Source: Marinomonas posidonica_A
Lineage (GTDB): Bacteria; Pseudomonadota; Gammaproteobacteria; Pseudomonadales; Marinomonadaceae
Assembly (NCBI RefSeq): GCF_043643765.1
Contig: NZ_JBHZSP010000004.1
Coordinates: forward strand, 230,238 to 294,237
Direction: 5' to 3'
Length of the DNA stretch: 64,000 nt
Shown here: positions 1 to 8,607 of the stretch, in pieces
How the letters are laid out: the number at the start of each line of letters is the position of its first letter
Position numbering within the stretch: the stretch's first letter is position 1
The notes under the pieces: model-generated
Told to the model about the DNA's origin: nothing
Database searches by the model: none
The model's input: only the letters and a program-made list of their open reading frames with translations
Made by a program: the position numbers and the translations under genes

Positions 1-744
1 GACCTCGGCCATATAGGCAGCAGAGAACAAAGTAATACCGATCAGAACTCGTAATAACTTGTTGAAGTTCATACCTTCAGGTAAGAACAAAGGAATCATT
101 ACGGATGCCATGAACAAGATGGTGATCAGTGGTACCGCTCGAATCGTTTCAATGAAGACGATACAAACGGACTTTGCTATTGGCATGTTAGATTGACGAC
201 CAAGCGCCAACAAAACCCCAAGAGGGAAGGACGCCACAATACCGACAACCCCTAACAGAGTGGTCAAGAATAAGCCGCCCCACAAAGACGTCTCAACGAC
301 TTCTAGACCGAATACACCACCTGCAAATAGGAAGTAAGCAATAACAGGATAAACCACCAAAATCACTAGGGATAAGTAAAGCTTATTCACTGTTTTAACA
401 GCGTATGTACCTAATAAAAGCACCAATAGAATCAAGGCCAGATTAATGCGCCATGTTTCTTCTGATGGATACAGTCCATACATAAACTGTTCAAAATAGA
501 CCCCTATGAATGCCCAGCAGGCGCCATCACCAGTACAGTCAGCTTTTGACGCACCAGTAAAAGTTGCTCCGACAAAGCCCCATTCAATCACGGGTGGGAC
601 CAGCAAATATAAAATATAAAAGCTAAATAGGGTTAAAAATACGTTTAATGGGGACGACAATAAATTTTGACGAATCCAGGCCACCGCACCAACAGAATTC
701 ACTGGTGGTGGAAGGCTTGGTGATGGTTTGAATTCAATAGCCAT
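1..744 (-). CDS. aapM: General L-amino-acid ABC transporter permease AapM (3' part outside window)
   Basis: Inner-membrane permease of the Aap/Bzt polar amino-acid importer, partner of AapQ. The visible 248 codons begin at ATG 744 behind a perfect AGGAGG site 6 bases upstream and stay open to the left edge. The N-terminus is a short Pro-rich cytosolic stretch (SPSLPPPV) followed by several hydrophobic segments and the start of the BPD_transp_1 domain; the EAA loop lies beyond the edge. A Cys-containing periplasmic loop (residues about 65-75) is typical of AapM. It starts 10 bases after aapQ, so the two are co-transcribed and probably translationally coupled. aapP, the ATPase gene, is expected next, outside the window. 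The assignment rests on family resemblance plus the J-Q-M order. Confidence 0.9.
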   Translation of the reverse strand, partial: MAIEFKPSPSLPPPVNSVGAVAWIRQNLLSSPLNVFLTLFSFYILYLLVPPVIEWGFVGATFTGASKADCTGDGACWAFIGVYFEQFMYGLYPSEETWRINLALILLVLLLGTYAVKTVNKLYLSLVILVVYPVIAYFLFAGGVFGLEVVETSLWGGLFLTTLLGVVGIVASFPLGVLLALGRQSNMPIAKSVCIVFIETIRAVPLITILFMASVMIPLFLPEGMNFNKLLRVLIGITLFSAAYMAEV

Positions 745-754
745 GTTCTTCCTC

Positions 755-1930
755 CTAGCGCTCTATTAGTGACATTTTTTTGTTATACCAGTTCATAAAC
801 ATTGAGATAGATAAGCTCAATGTACCGTAAACCAACATACACAGACCGATGTTCTCAATGGCCTGACCGGTTTGGTTCAGCGTTGTACCCATAACAACAG
901 CAACCAATTCTGGGTAAGCGATAGCCGCACCCAATGACGAGTTTTTCGCTAAGTTTAGGAATTGACTAGTAAGGGGCGGAATAATGACTCGTAACGCTTG
1001 CGGTAAGACAATTAAACGCTGCGTTAGACTGTCTTTCAGGCCCAAAGAGCGCGCGGCCTCTGTTTGCCCCCAGTTGACGGACAAGATACCTGCACGAACG
1101 ATCTCCGCAATGAATGCGCCAGTATAAGTAGACAATGCCACTAATACCGCCACAAATTCTGGAGGCAGAACCATACCACCAGTGACGTTAAAACGACTTT
1201 TTTGTGGAAGGTCAAACTCGATAGGGAACCCAGAAACCACCAAAGCTAAAAAGGTAATGACGATGATAGTACCGAAAGACGCCCAGTAGGCTGGAAACCA
1301 AAGACCTGTTCTCGTTTGGCGTTTTTTGGCCCAAACAATCAGAGCAATGGATGCGATGATGGACAGGATAAAACCTGCAATCACAATACCAAAACCATCT
1401 TGGGCAATTGGGTTAGGGGAATAGACGCCACGTTTGTTTAAGAAAAAATCACCAAAAATGATGCTGTTCTTAGGGATAGGTAAGGTTGCTAGAACCGCAA
1501 AATACCAGAAAAACATTTGTAGCAATAACGGGATATTACGCAATGTCTCGACATAAACCGTGGCTAATCGTGCAACCAACCAGTTATTAGAAAGACGAGC
1601 TAAGCCCATCACAACGCCAATAACAGTGGCTAACGCGATCCCCAATAAAGAGATAACAATGGTATTAATTAGAGCAACAACAAACGCTCTTCCGTAGGTG
1701 TTGGCCTCAGTATACTCAATAAGGTGAATAAGGACGGGAAATCCAGCTGGTTGGTTTAAAAATTCAAAGCCAGTGGAAATACCTTGGTCTGCCAGGTTGG
1801 CTTGTAAGTTACTAAACAAGTAATAACCTACGAAAACTACCACGGCCAGAAGTAAAGCTTGAAAAATGAGGGCTCGGTTGCCTGCATCATTCAAAAAATT
1901 TTTTATACTTGAACTATTTTGATCGCTCAT
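755..1930 (-). CDS. aapQ: General L-amino-acid ABC transporter permease AapQ
   Basis: Membrane subunit (391 aa, usual AapQ length) of a type I amino-acid importer that would pair with AapM. The first transmembrane segment is at about residues 20-40, followed by the large periplasmic insertion of the family. The HAAT-type permease domain starts near residue 85 (GRAFVVALINT), and the C-terminal half carries the EAA-type loop (EAARSLGLKDSLTQRLIVLP) that docks on the ATPase. It follows aapJ after about 108 bases that contain a stable stem-loop, and precedes aapM by 10 bases. Expression is expected to be lower than that of aapJ because of the hairpin (inference). Confidence 0.93.
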   Translation of the reverse strand: MSDQNSSSIKNFLNDAGNRALIFQALLLAVVVFVGYYLFSNLQANLADQGISTGFEFLNQPAGFPVLIHLIEYTEANTYGRAFVVALINTIVISLLGIALATVIGVVMGLARLSNNWLVARLATVYVETLRNIPLLLQMFFWYFAVLATLPIPKNSIIFGDFFLNKRGVYSPNPIAQDGFGIVIAGFILSIIASIALIVWAKKRQTRTGLWFPAYWASFGTIIVITFLALVVSGFPIEFDLPQKSRFNVTGGMVLPPEFVAVLVALSTYTGAFIAEIVRAGILSVNWGQTEAARSLGLKDSLTQRLIVLPQALRVIIPPLTSQFLNLAKNSSLGAAIAYPELVAVVMGTTLNQTGQAIENIGLCMLVYGTLSLSISMFMNWYNKKMSLIER

Positions 1931-1984
1931 CTTGTTTCAGGCAGTTGAAATGCTCGTCAGATGTGTAAGGAAGGGGGGAGAAAT

Positions 1985-2008
1985 CCAGCGACTCAGTGGA
2001 GTCGCTGG
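1985..2008 (-). terminator. Intercistronic stem-loop between aapJ and aapQ
   Basis: A perfect 10-bp inverted repeat (1985-1994 with 1999-2008) with a 4-base loop. It has no clear U-tract on the minus strand, so it is more likely a 3'-end stabiliser or partial attenuator of the binding-protein message than a full terminator. Confidence 0.6.
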
Positions 2009-2038
2009 ATAAATACCCGAAGCAGGTCGCTTTAGGTA

Positions 2039-3061
2039 TTAACGTACTGGCGGCGCGTACATAACACCACCTTCTGTCCATAGATTGTTAATACCGCGTG
2101 GCAGACCAACTGGTGTGTTTGGTCCAACGTTACGCTCAAACACTTCACCGTAGTTACCTACTTCAGCGATGATGTTGTAAGCCCAATCAGCACCAAGTCC
2201 TAGAGACTCACCCATGTTACCTTCAGCGCCTAGTAGACGACGGATGCCTGGATCGTTTGACTCAGATTTGATTTTAGCAACGTTTTTAGAGCTGATGCCC
2301 ATTTCTTCAGCGTTAACCTGAACGAACATAGCCCAAGTTACGATGTCTTTCCACTGGTTGTCGCCGTGACGAACGACAGGGCCTAGAGGCTCTTTAGAGA
2401 TCGTTTCTGGAAGAATTACGTGAGCGTTTGGATCAGACAATTTTGAACGGTGAGCAGCAAGACCTGATTTATCGGTTGTGAAAACGTCACAACGACCAGA
2501 AGCGTAAGCGGCTAGTGCTTCGTCTGCTTTCTGTACGATAACAGGTACATAGTTCATTTTATGCTTACGGAAGAAATCCGCCATGTTTAATTCTGTTGTT
2601 GTACCTTGCTCAGTACAAACAGTGGCACCATCAAGATCTAGAGCAGATTCAACACCTAGGTCTTTACGAGCCATGAAGCCTTGACCGTCATAGAAGTTAA
2701 CCGCCGTAAAATCTAGACCTAGAGACGTATCACGAGTGTAAGTCCAAGTCGTATTACGAGACAACATGTCGATCTCGCCAGACTGAAGGGCTGTGAAACG
2801 TTCTTTTGCAGAAAGAGGAGTGAATTTAACGGCTTGTGCATCACCAAAGATAGCCGCAGCCGTTGCACGACAAGCGTCAACGTCGATACCTGACCAGTTG
2901 CCGTTTACATCCGCATTAGAGAAACCAGGAACGCCTTGGCTAACACCACATTGGATGAAGCCTTTTGCTTTTACGTCATCTAGGGTAGCAGCGGCTGCAC
3001 CCGTGCTGATTGTTGCAGCAATGGCAGCAGTAGACAGTAATTTACCTACATTGGATTTCAT
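2039..3061 (-). CDS. aapJ: Periplasmic general amino-acid binding protein AapJ
   Basis: Soluble periplasmic receptor (340 aa) that delivers polar amino acids to AapQM. The start at ATG 3061 (MKSNVGKLL) is chosen because a GGGAGG site lies about 10 bases upstream and because it opens directly on a Sec signal peptide ending around AAA-ATLDD. A longer in-frame start 105 bases upstream has no ribosome site and no signal peptide. The body matches the SBP_bac_3 fold of AapJ/BztA: KGFIQCGV near the mature N-terminus, DVDACRATAAAIFGD, KFTPLSAKERF, and a conserved LGLGADWAYN near the C-terminus. First gene of the operon and divergent from lrp. Confidence 0.94.
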   Translation of the reverse strand: MKSNVGKLLSTAAIAATISTGAAAATLDDVKAKGFIQCGVSQGVPGFSNADVNGNWSGIDVDACRATAAAIFGDAQAVKFTPLSAKERFTALQSGEIDMLSRNTTWTYTRDTSLGLDFTAVNFYDGQGFMARKDLGVESALDLDGATVCTEQGTTTELNMADFFRKHKMNYVPVIVQKADEALAAYASGRCDVFTTDKSGLAAHRSKLSDPNAHVILPETISKEPLGPVVRHGDNQWKDIVTWAMFVQVNAEEMGISSKNVAKIKSESNDPGIRRLLGAEGNMGESLGLGADWAYNIIAEVGNYGEVFERNVGPNTPVGLPRGINNLWTEGGVMYAPPVR

Positions 3062-3087
3062 TATATTGAGCCTCCCAGGCGATTTTA

Positions 3088-3117
3088 TATGTATGTTGTA
3101 ATTTTGCAGAATTTCAA
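3088..3117 (-). promoter_or_regulatory. Candidate sigma-70 promoter of aapJ
   Basis: On the minus strand TTGAAA (3112-3117) and TACATA (3088-3093) are separated by 18 bases, giving a leader of roughly 20 bases that just contains the GGGAGG ribosome site. Based on motif match only. Confidence 0.35.
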
Positions 3118-3488
3118 TAGATTTAATTTGAAACCTATGTTTTGAAAGCAAAGTTGATGCCAACATTTAATTATTCTTGTTGTCTTACATATGCAGACGA
3201 TTCCTCTAGAGGATCATCACATACCCCTATAGAATTACTCTTTTGCGTCATAGTCAAGAATAAAATATTAAAAACACGCCTCAAAGTACTTATTTTTTGC
3301 ACTTTATTTGACGATAAGTGGTCTACCAGAAGAATGAGGTTTAACGCAGCTGGGTAATATTTAACTTAGATAAAACAATGGGTTAGATTTAAATTATTTT
3401 ACGTCTCTGCTCCTTTTTGGGGCGTTTGTTTGTTTTGTTAGTCCATATTTGTGCGCGCACATTCTGCACGCTTTATTTTGGTGCTTTT

Positions 3489-3519
3489 TTGTAAAGGTAA
3501 AGTCCATACAAAATATAAT
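3489..3519 (+). promoter_or_regulatory. Candidate sigma-70 promoter of lrp
   Basis: A perfect TATAAT at 3514-3519 with a weaker TTGTAA at 3489-3494 (19-base spacer), about 80 bases before the lrp start codon. Based on motif match only. Confidence 0.35.
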
Positions 3520-3600
3520 GAATAAAGCACTTTCCCAAAATTACCCTCTACATGGTAAACTTAGTCATTCTTAGATGTTTAGTAAGGAGATCCATATCAA

Positions 3601-4077
3601 ATGGATAACTCAACAAAACCACTTGATCGATTGGACAAAAAAATTCTACGAGAGTTGCAAATAAACGGTCGTTTATCCAATGTGGAGTTGGCGAGTCGTG
3701 TTGGTTTGAGTGCAACTCCTTGCTTGGAACGTGTGCGTCGACTAGAGCGGAACGGCTACATTACGGGCTATTGTGCTCTGGTGAATCCCAAAAAAGTGGA
3801 TGCCGGCCTGTTAGTGTTTGTTGAGATTAGGTTAAAAACCACTTCACCTGAAGGTTTTAATGAATTCAAAACCGCGGTGTCTGAAATTCCGGAAATTTTA
3901 GAGTGTCATTTGATCGCAGGGGATTTTGAATACCTACTAAAAGCACGTGTATCGAATATGGACTCTTATCGGCTGTTATTAGGTGAAACCTTGCTGACCC
4001 TACCTCATGTACGTGAGTCTCGTACTTATGTGGCTATGGAAGAAGTGAAGAGCACCACGGTCGTCAATATTCCTTAA
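3601..4077 (+). CDS. lrp: Leucine-responsive regulator Lrp (Lrp/AsnC family)
   Basis: Global DNA-binding regulator of amino-acid metabolism, 158 aa, close to the family norm. Residues about 8-60 form the winged HTH with the near-invariant stretch ISNVELxxRVGLS-like (here LSNVELASRVGLS) followed by TPCLERVRRLER. Residues 65-150 form the RAM effector domain with ECHLIAGDFEYLLK and the C-terminal RTYVAMEEVK. Identity to enterobacterial Lrp is high enough by eye to use the name. A GGAG site lies about 12 bases upstream of the ATG. Being divergent from the aap importer suggests that it controls aap (inference). Its stop is 3 bases from the convergent recG stop. Confidence 0.93.
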   Translation: MDNSTKPLDRLDKKILRELQINGRLSNVELASRVGLSATPCLERVRRLERNGYITGYCALVNPKKVDAGLLVFVEIRLKTTSPEGFNEFKTAVSEIPEILECHLIAGDFEYLLKARVSNMDSYRLLLGETLLTLPHVRESRTYVAMEEVKSTTVVNIP

Positions 4078-4080
4078 ACG

Positions 4081-6162
4081 TCAGACATTCAAATACTGAT
4101 CATGATTCGGCAGCCAGCGGCTTAGTAATGGAGGAATGTGATCAGGAAAGTTCAGGTGTAGTAGTCCTGCGGCACGTTGTACATCGTCTAGCAAGGCTTT
4201 ATCTCTCTGTAAGTCCGCTACTTTAAATTCCCACAAGCCAGTTTGTCGCGTACCTAAAAGCTCTCCAGGCCCTCTTAGCTCTAAATCCTTCTCGGCGATT
4301 TTGAAACCATCACTGGTTTCTCTCATGGTCGACAACCGTGCTTTACCTTGTTGCCCAAGAGGGGCTTTGTAGAGTAGGACACAATGACTGGCTGCTTGTC
4401 CTCGCCCAACACGGCCTCGCAACTGGTGCAGTTGAGCCAAACCGAGGCGTTCAGGGTTTTCAATGACCATCAAACTGGCATTCGGTACATCCACGCCGAC
4501 CTCAATCACGGTGGTAGCAACAAGCAGCTGAATTTCTCCTGCTTTAAATTGCGCCATAATGTCAGCTTTTTCTTGTGCTTTTAAACGTCCGTGAACCAAA
4601 CCAATGCGCAGACCAAGTAACTGTTCTTGCAAGAGCAGCGCAGTATCTTCTGCGGCTTGGCATTGCAGGGCTTCGGACTCTTCAATGAGAGTGCACACCC
4701 AGTAAGCCTGCTTACCTTCTTGGCAGGCGCTTTTGACTCGCTCAATGACTTCTTGGCGACGTTGATCTGACACGACGATGGTGTTGACGGGCGTGCGACC
4801 TGGTGGAAGCTCATCGATAATGGAACAATCCAAATCCGCATAAGCAGACATGGCCAACGTTCGAGGAATGGGGGTCGCTGTCATGATGAGCTGGTGTGGC
4901 TGAAGACCCTGTTTCATACCTTTTTCTCGTAAGGCCATCCGTTGATGCACACCGAATCTATGTTGTTCATCTATGATGGCCAGCGCCAAACGATCAAATT
5001 CGACGCTTTCTTGAAATAACGCATGGGTGCCGACCACAATCTGTGCTTGCCCTGAGGCAATGAGTTTGAGTTCTTGTTCTCGGGTTTTGCCTTTGAGTTT
5101 GCCTGTCATCCAAGCGACCTGTAAACCGAGTGGCTGGAACCACTGGGTGAAGTTCGCATAGTGTTGCTCGGCAAGAATTTCAGTAGGTGCCATCACAGCA
5201 ACCTGATAACCAGCTTGCACAACGGCTGCAGCGGACAAGGCGGCGACCAGCGTTTTGCCCGAGCCAACATCGCCTTGTACAAGGCGTAGCATAGGATGCC
5301 CCGTCGCTAAATCTTTGAGAATTTCTCCGAAGACGCGTTGTTGGGCTTGAGTTGGCGAGAACGGCAATTGGGCTAACAGTTGTTCACTAAGCGCCCCAGC
5401 TTCAGCCACCTTGATGCTTTTATCTTGTTTGGCCTTGATTCGCTTACCAATTAAAGATAACTGATGCGCCATTAATTCCTCAAACGACAATCGATATTGT
5501 GCAGGGTGACATCCTTGTTTGAGGGATTCTAGATCGGCATCTCGAGATGGATGGTGAAGAAACTGAATAGCGTCATTCAGTGAAGATAAACTGAACTGGT
5601 GGCGCAATTCATCGGGCAACCACTCTTGTAAATTGTAAGGCGTGAGTCGCTCCAATGCTTGTTCGCATAATTGTCGAATTTTGGTTTGGGTTAAGCCTTC
5701 GGTCAGTGGGTAAATCGGCGTCAGTTGAGACGACTCTAAAGGCGCTTCATCGTCTTCAATCAGTTTGTATTCTGGGTGGTACATTTCAAATCCGGCACTA
5801 CCACGACGAATTTCACCAAAGCAACGCACGCGTTTGCCGGATTCCAGCTGCTTCTTTTGGGCTGCTGAGAAGTGAAAGAAGCGCAGGCACAGACTGCCAG
5901 AATGATCTTTAAGGCGACACAATAAGCTGCGGCGTTTGCCCATTTTGACTTCGCAGCTCATGACTTGACCTTCTATTACGGCTTCGTCACCAAAGCCAAG
6001 CAGCCCAATGGGCACGACGCGAGTTCTATCTTGGTAGCGAATAGGAAGATGGAAAAGCAAATCCTGTACGGTATGGAGGTGCATCTTGGCGAGTTTCTCT
6101 GCCATGGCTTCTCCCACACCTTTTAATTCTCGGACATCCTGTGTGTCTAATCCATCTATCAT
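4081..6162 (-). CDS. recG: ATP-dependent DNA helicase RecG
   Basis: Cytosolic branch-migration helicase that remodels stalled forks and Holliday junctions. 693 aa, full length. An N-terminal wedge/OB domain (residues about 50-150) is followed by an SF2 helicase core: Walker A GDVGSGKT at 297-304, DEQH box at 398-401, then HGRLK, TTVIEVGVDVPNA and the Q-L-RGRVGRG motif VI, ending in the RecG-specific C-terminal wedge-binding region. The ATG at 6162 has only a weak upstream site. It follows oxyR with 13 bases between, as in Pseudomonas, and is probably co-transcribed with it. Confidence 0.97.
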   Translation of the reverse strand: MIDGLDTQDVRELKGVGEAMAEKLAKMHLHTVQDLLFHLPIRYQDRTRVVPIGLLGFGDEAVIEGQVMSCEVKMGKRRSLLCRLKDHSGSLCLRFFHFSAAQKKQLESGKRVRCFGEIRRGSAGFEMYHPEYKLIEDDEAPLESSQLTPIYPLTEGLTQTKIRQLCEQALERLTPYNLQEWLPDELRHQFSLSSLNDAIQFLHHPSRDADLESLKQGCHPAQYRLSFEELMAHQLSLIGKRIKAKQDKSIKVAEAGALSEQLLAQLPFSPTQAQQRVFGEILKDLATGHPMLRLVQGDVGSGKTLVAALSAAAVVQAGYQVAVMAPTEILAEQHYANFTQWFQPLGLQVAWMTGKLKGKTREQELKLIASGQAQIVVGTHALFQESVEFDRLALAIIDEQHRFGVHQRMALREKGMKQGLQPHQLIMTATPIPRTLAMSAYADLDCSIIDELPPGRTPVNTIVVSDQRRQEVIERVKSACQEGKQAYWVCTLIEESEALQCQAAEDTALLLQEQLLGLRIGLVHGRLKAQEKADIMAQFKAGEIQLLVATTVIEVGVDVPNASLMVIENPERLGLAQLHQLRGRVGRGQAASHCVLLYKAPLGQQGKARLSTMRETSDGFKIAEKDLELRGPGELLGTRQTGLWEFKVADLQRDKALLDDVQRAAGLLHLNFPDHIPPLLSRWLPNHDQYLNV

Positions 6163-6175
6163 CTTAATACACTAC

Positions 6176-7081
6176 TTATAATTCGAGTTGTTTACAGGCG
6201 TCGCGAATAGACTGGCTGACAGACTCAATGGCTTTAGGGCGAGGGAAGCTGGCGCGCCAAGCCAAGGCAACGGTACGTTTTGGAACTGGGTCGGCAAAGG
6301 GACGTACTGCCAGCATTGAGTGATCAATGTTGGTTACGGCGGATTTTGGTAGTACGGTTACCCCAAGTCCAGAAGACACCATATAACGAATGGTTTCCAA
6401 TGAACTGCCATTCACGACAGTGCGACCATTATTGACTTCATTGTCAGTTAACAGAGGACAGGCTTCTAATACTTGCTCGCTGAAGCAATGACCTTTACCC
6501 AATAGGAGTAGATTGTCGGTCGATAGTTGGTCGGTATTAATGTTGTCTAACTGAGTCCAAGGGTGATTTTTCGGCATAAGGACAACGAACTCTTCCTCAT
6601 AAATCGGTTGCGTCACCACATCAGGCTCTTGGAAAGGCAGGGCAACAATAATCGCATCCAAATCACCATTGCGAAGTTTAGGGCGCAGATTCTCGGTCAG
6701 GTCCTCTTCTATGATAAGCGGCATGCCAGACGTTATTTGACTCAAGGAAGGGATCATCACTGGAAATAAATAGGGGGCGATGGTGTAAATGGCGCCCACT
6801 TTAAGAGGTCCGGTCAGCTGGTTTTTACCGGCATTGGCGAGCTCTTTGATCATGTTTGCTTGATCCAGTACCCGCTTGGCTTGAGTAATGATCTGCTCGC
6901 CCACGGGCGTGATGTATACTGAGCTTTTACTGCGTTCAAAGATGGCCGTTCCAAGCTCTTCTTCCAGTTTCTTGACGGCGACGCTTAGAGTGGGTTGTGA
7001 GACATAACAACGATCAGCCGCTCGACCGAAGTGCTTTTCTTCCGCCAGCATTACAATGTACTTTAGTTCGGTTAATGTCAT
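6176..7081 (-). CDS. oxyR: Hydrogen-peroxide-sensing regulator OxyR
   Basis: LysR-type activator (301 aa) of the peroxide regulon. The N-terminal HTH (residues 1-60, YVSQPTLSVAVKKLE) is followed by the effector domain carrying GHCF and EACP. These cysteines fall exactly at positions 199 and 208, the redox pair of enterobacterial OxyR, so the protein is expected to switch by disulfide formation. The ATG has an AAGGTG site just upstream. A T-N11-A palindrome 24 bases upstream is a likely autoregulatory site. It forms an operon with recG and is divergent from the YeeZ-like gene. Confidence 0.95.
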   Translation of the reverse strand: MTLTELKYIVMLAEEKHFGRAADRCYVSQPTLSVAVKKLEEELGTAIFERSKSSVYITPVGEQIITQAKRVLDQANMIKELANAGKNQLTGPLKVGAIYTIAPYLFPVMIPSLSQITSGMPLIIEEDLTENLRPKLRNGDLDAIIVALPFQEPDVVTQPIYEEEFVVLMPKNHPWTQLDNINTDQLSTDNLLLLGKGHCFSEQVLEACPLLTDNEVNNGRTVVNGSSLETIRYMVSSGLGVTVLPKSAVTNIDHSMLAVRPFADPVPKRTVALAWRASFPRPKAIESVSQSIRDACKQLEL

Positions 7082-7104
7082 GGTGCACCTTGCCTGATAG
7101 GCTA

Positions 7105-7117
7105 TTATTACTAATAA
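7105..7117 (-). promoter_or_regulatory. Candidate LysR-type (T-N11-A) box upstream of oxyR
   Basis: TTATTACTAATAA is a perfect 13-base palindrome (central C) of the T-N11-A form, inside an ATAG...CTAT context resembling OxyR half-sites, between oxyR and the divergent gene. Confidence 0.4.
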
Positions 7118-7268
7118 CTATGATAATACATAATTTAATAAAGTATACTCGTTGATTTTTGTTACAGACATTTTGTGGTGACCAATTCCTTACTATCACC
7201 ACCTTTGTAAAGTAGGGCCGTTTGTTGTTAGATCCATACATTCATCGAGTACATTGTTAGGGGGTTCA

Positions 7269-8117
7269 ATGGCAAACATACTGATTGCTGGTTGCGGAGA
7301 TCTAGGATCAAGCTTAGCCAAGGATTTAGTGGCAAAAGGCCATCAAGTTACGGGCATTCGTCGCAGCGGTATTCTTTTTCCTGAAGGTGTTGAAGGCATC
7401 ACTGGAGATTTAAGAGAACTACCGAATGAACTTCTACCAGACGTGTCGTTGATCTTTTTAATTATGACGCCAAATGAGCGAAGTGAAGCGGGTTATAAGC
7501 AAGCCTACTATGACACTGCGCAAGTATTAGTACGTCGTTATCAACATTCTATCAACCCAGTAAAAATGGTGTTTGTCTCCAGTACCAGTGTTTATGGTCA
7601 AAACCAAGGTGAATGGGTCGATGAACAAAGCCCTGCTCAGCCAAATTCAGTGACCGCCAAGGTTTTAATAGAAACAGAAGCCTTGTTACAGCAGGCATTT
7701 ACCTGTGTATCTGCAAGGTGTTCTGGTATTTATGGGCCTGGTCGTTTTGCGCTCATGAAAAAGGTGGTGGCAGAGCAAGCATGGGGAGCCAATAGTTGGA
7801 CGAACCGTGTGCATCGTGATGATGTGGTCGCGGCCTTATTGTTGCTGGCAGAGCTGATGTTAAAAGATCAAGAGGTGCCTGCTCATGTAATTGTGACGGA
7901 TCAAACGCCCGTCTCTATGTGGGAAGTAAAGCTCTGGCTGGCGACCAGTTTAAAGGCTGCGATCAAAGCGAACTTAGAAGAAGGTTTAGCACCGCAGTCG
8001 GGTAAACGTATTTTGGCCGACTATTTACGCCAGCGTGGTTGGCAATTGAGGTATCCAAGTTATGTGGCAGGATATAGAAATTTACTGGTTGATTATAAAC
8101 AAAGTCTTGCAGTATAA
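7269..8117 (+). CDS. NAD(P)-dependent epimerase/reductase, YeeZ-like SDR family
   Basis: Cytosolic extended-type short-chain dehydrogenase relative, 282 aa. The Rossmann dinucleotide motif is GCGDLGSSLA at residues 7-16. The region VFVSSTSVYGQ carries the Ser and Tyr of the SDR active site, and SGIYGPGR matches the NAD-dependent epimerase pattern and E. coli YeeZ. The usual YxxxK lysine is not evident, as in YeeZ. The start at ATG 7269 is preferred over one 15 bases upstream because TAGGGGG lies just ahead of it and because the Rossmann strand then begins at residue 3. It stands alone, divergent from oxyR. The substrate is unknown. Confidence 0.85.
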   Translation: MANILIAGCGDLGSSLAKDLVAKGHQVTGIRRSGILFPEGVEGITGDLRELPNELLPDVSLIFLIMTPNERSEAGYKQAYYDTAQVLVRRYQHSINPVKMVFVSSTSVYGQNQGEWVDEQSPAQPNSVTAKVLIETEALLQQAFTCVSARCSGIYGPGRFALMKKVVAEQAWGANSWTNRVHRDDVVAALLLLAELMLKDQEVPAHVIVTDQTPVSMWEVKLWLATSLKAAIKANLEEGLAPQSGKRILADYLRQRGWQLRYPSYVAGYRNLLVDYKQSLAV

Positions 8118-8134
8118 GGCGTTATGTATTGATC

Positions 8135-8163
8135 AAAAAAAGAGGCAAAGCGCCTCTTTTTTT
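8135..8163. terminator. Bidirectional intrinsic terminator between yeeZ-like gene and ridA
   Basis: A perfect 12-bp stem (8135-8146 with 8152-8163), 5-base loop, and A-tract/T-tract built into the ends, so it can serve both convergent genes. Confidence 0.9.
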
Positions 8164-8180
8164 AGGTTCTAAAGAAGCGT

Positions 8181-8567
8181 TTAGTCTTCCAATACCATGA
8201 TGCCTTCAATTTCCACTTGTACGCCTTTTGGTAGAGCGCGAACTCCCATCGCTGCGCGAGCTGGGTAAGGTTCTTTAACAAATTGCATCATCACTTCATT
8301 GACGGTGGCGAAGTTATTCAAATCGGTCATGAATATATTGAATTTCACTACGTTTTCCAAAGAGCCGCCAGCGGCTTCACATACAGCGGTTAGATTTTTA
8401 AAAACCTGAGTCGTTTGCTCAACGATGTCTTCGCTGATCACTTCCATCGTCTCAGGAACCAAAGGAATCTGGCCAGACAGATACACTGTGTTGCCAGCGC
8501 GAACAGCCTGTGAGTATGGGCCAATTGCAGCAGGCGCGTTTTCAGTGTGAATAACGTGTTTTGACAT
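8181..8567 (-). CDS. ridA: Enamine/imine deaminase RidA
   Basis: Cytosolic trimeric enzyme (128 aa, exact family length) that hydrolyses reactive 2-aminoacrylate and other enamines from PLP enzymes. Family hallmarks are GPYSQAV near the N-terminus, YLSGQIPL, and the C-terminal block with the catalytic Arg at residue 104 (PARAAMGV) and Glu at 121 (VEIEGI). It has an AAGGA ribosome site. It follows spoT after 40 bases on the same strand, an arrangement common in pseudomonads. Confidence 0.96.
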   Translation of the reverse strand: MSKHVIHTENAPAAIGPYSQAVRAGNTVYLSGQIPLVPETMEVISEDIVEQTTQVFKNLTAVCEAAGGSLENVVKFNIFMTDLNNFATVNEVMMQFVKEPYPARAAMGVRALPKGVQVEIEGIMVLED

Positions 8568-8607
8568 AGTAGTAATCCTTGTATAACTAAAGAAAGATTA
8601 GACGTAC

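Larger units (their letters stand above)
3062..3600. other. Divergent aapJ/lrp regulatory region
   Basis: A 539-base AT-rich gap. The only open frame (71 codons, plus strand from 3142) has no convincing ribosome site and unremarkable composition, so I do not call it. The gap holds candidate promoters for both flanking genes and a perfect 12-bp palindrome TGTGCGCGCACA at 3450-3461. Confidence 0.7.

Noticed and set aside
3142..3357. 71-codon plus-strand frame in the aapJ/lrp gap
   Set aside because: No ribosome site, overlaps the aapJ leader, low-complexity AT-driven composition and no family resemblance.
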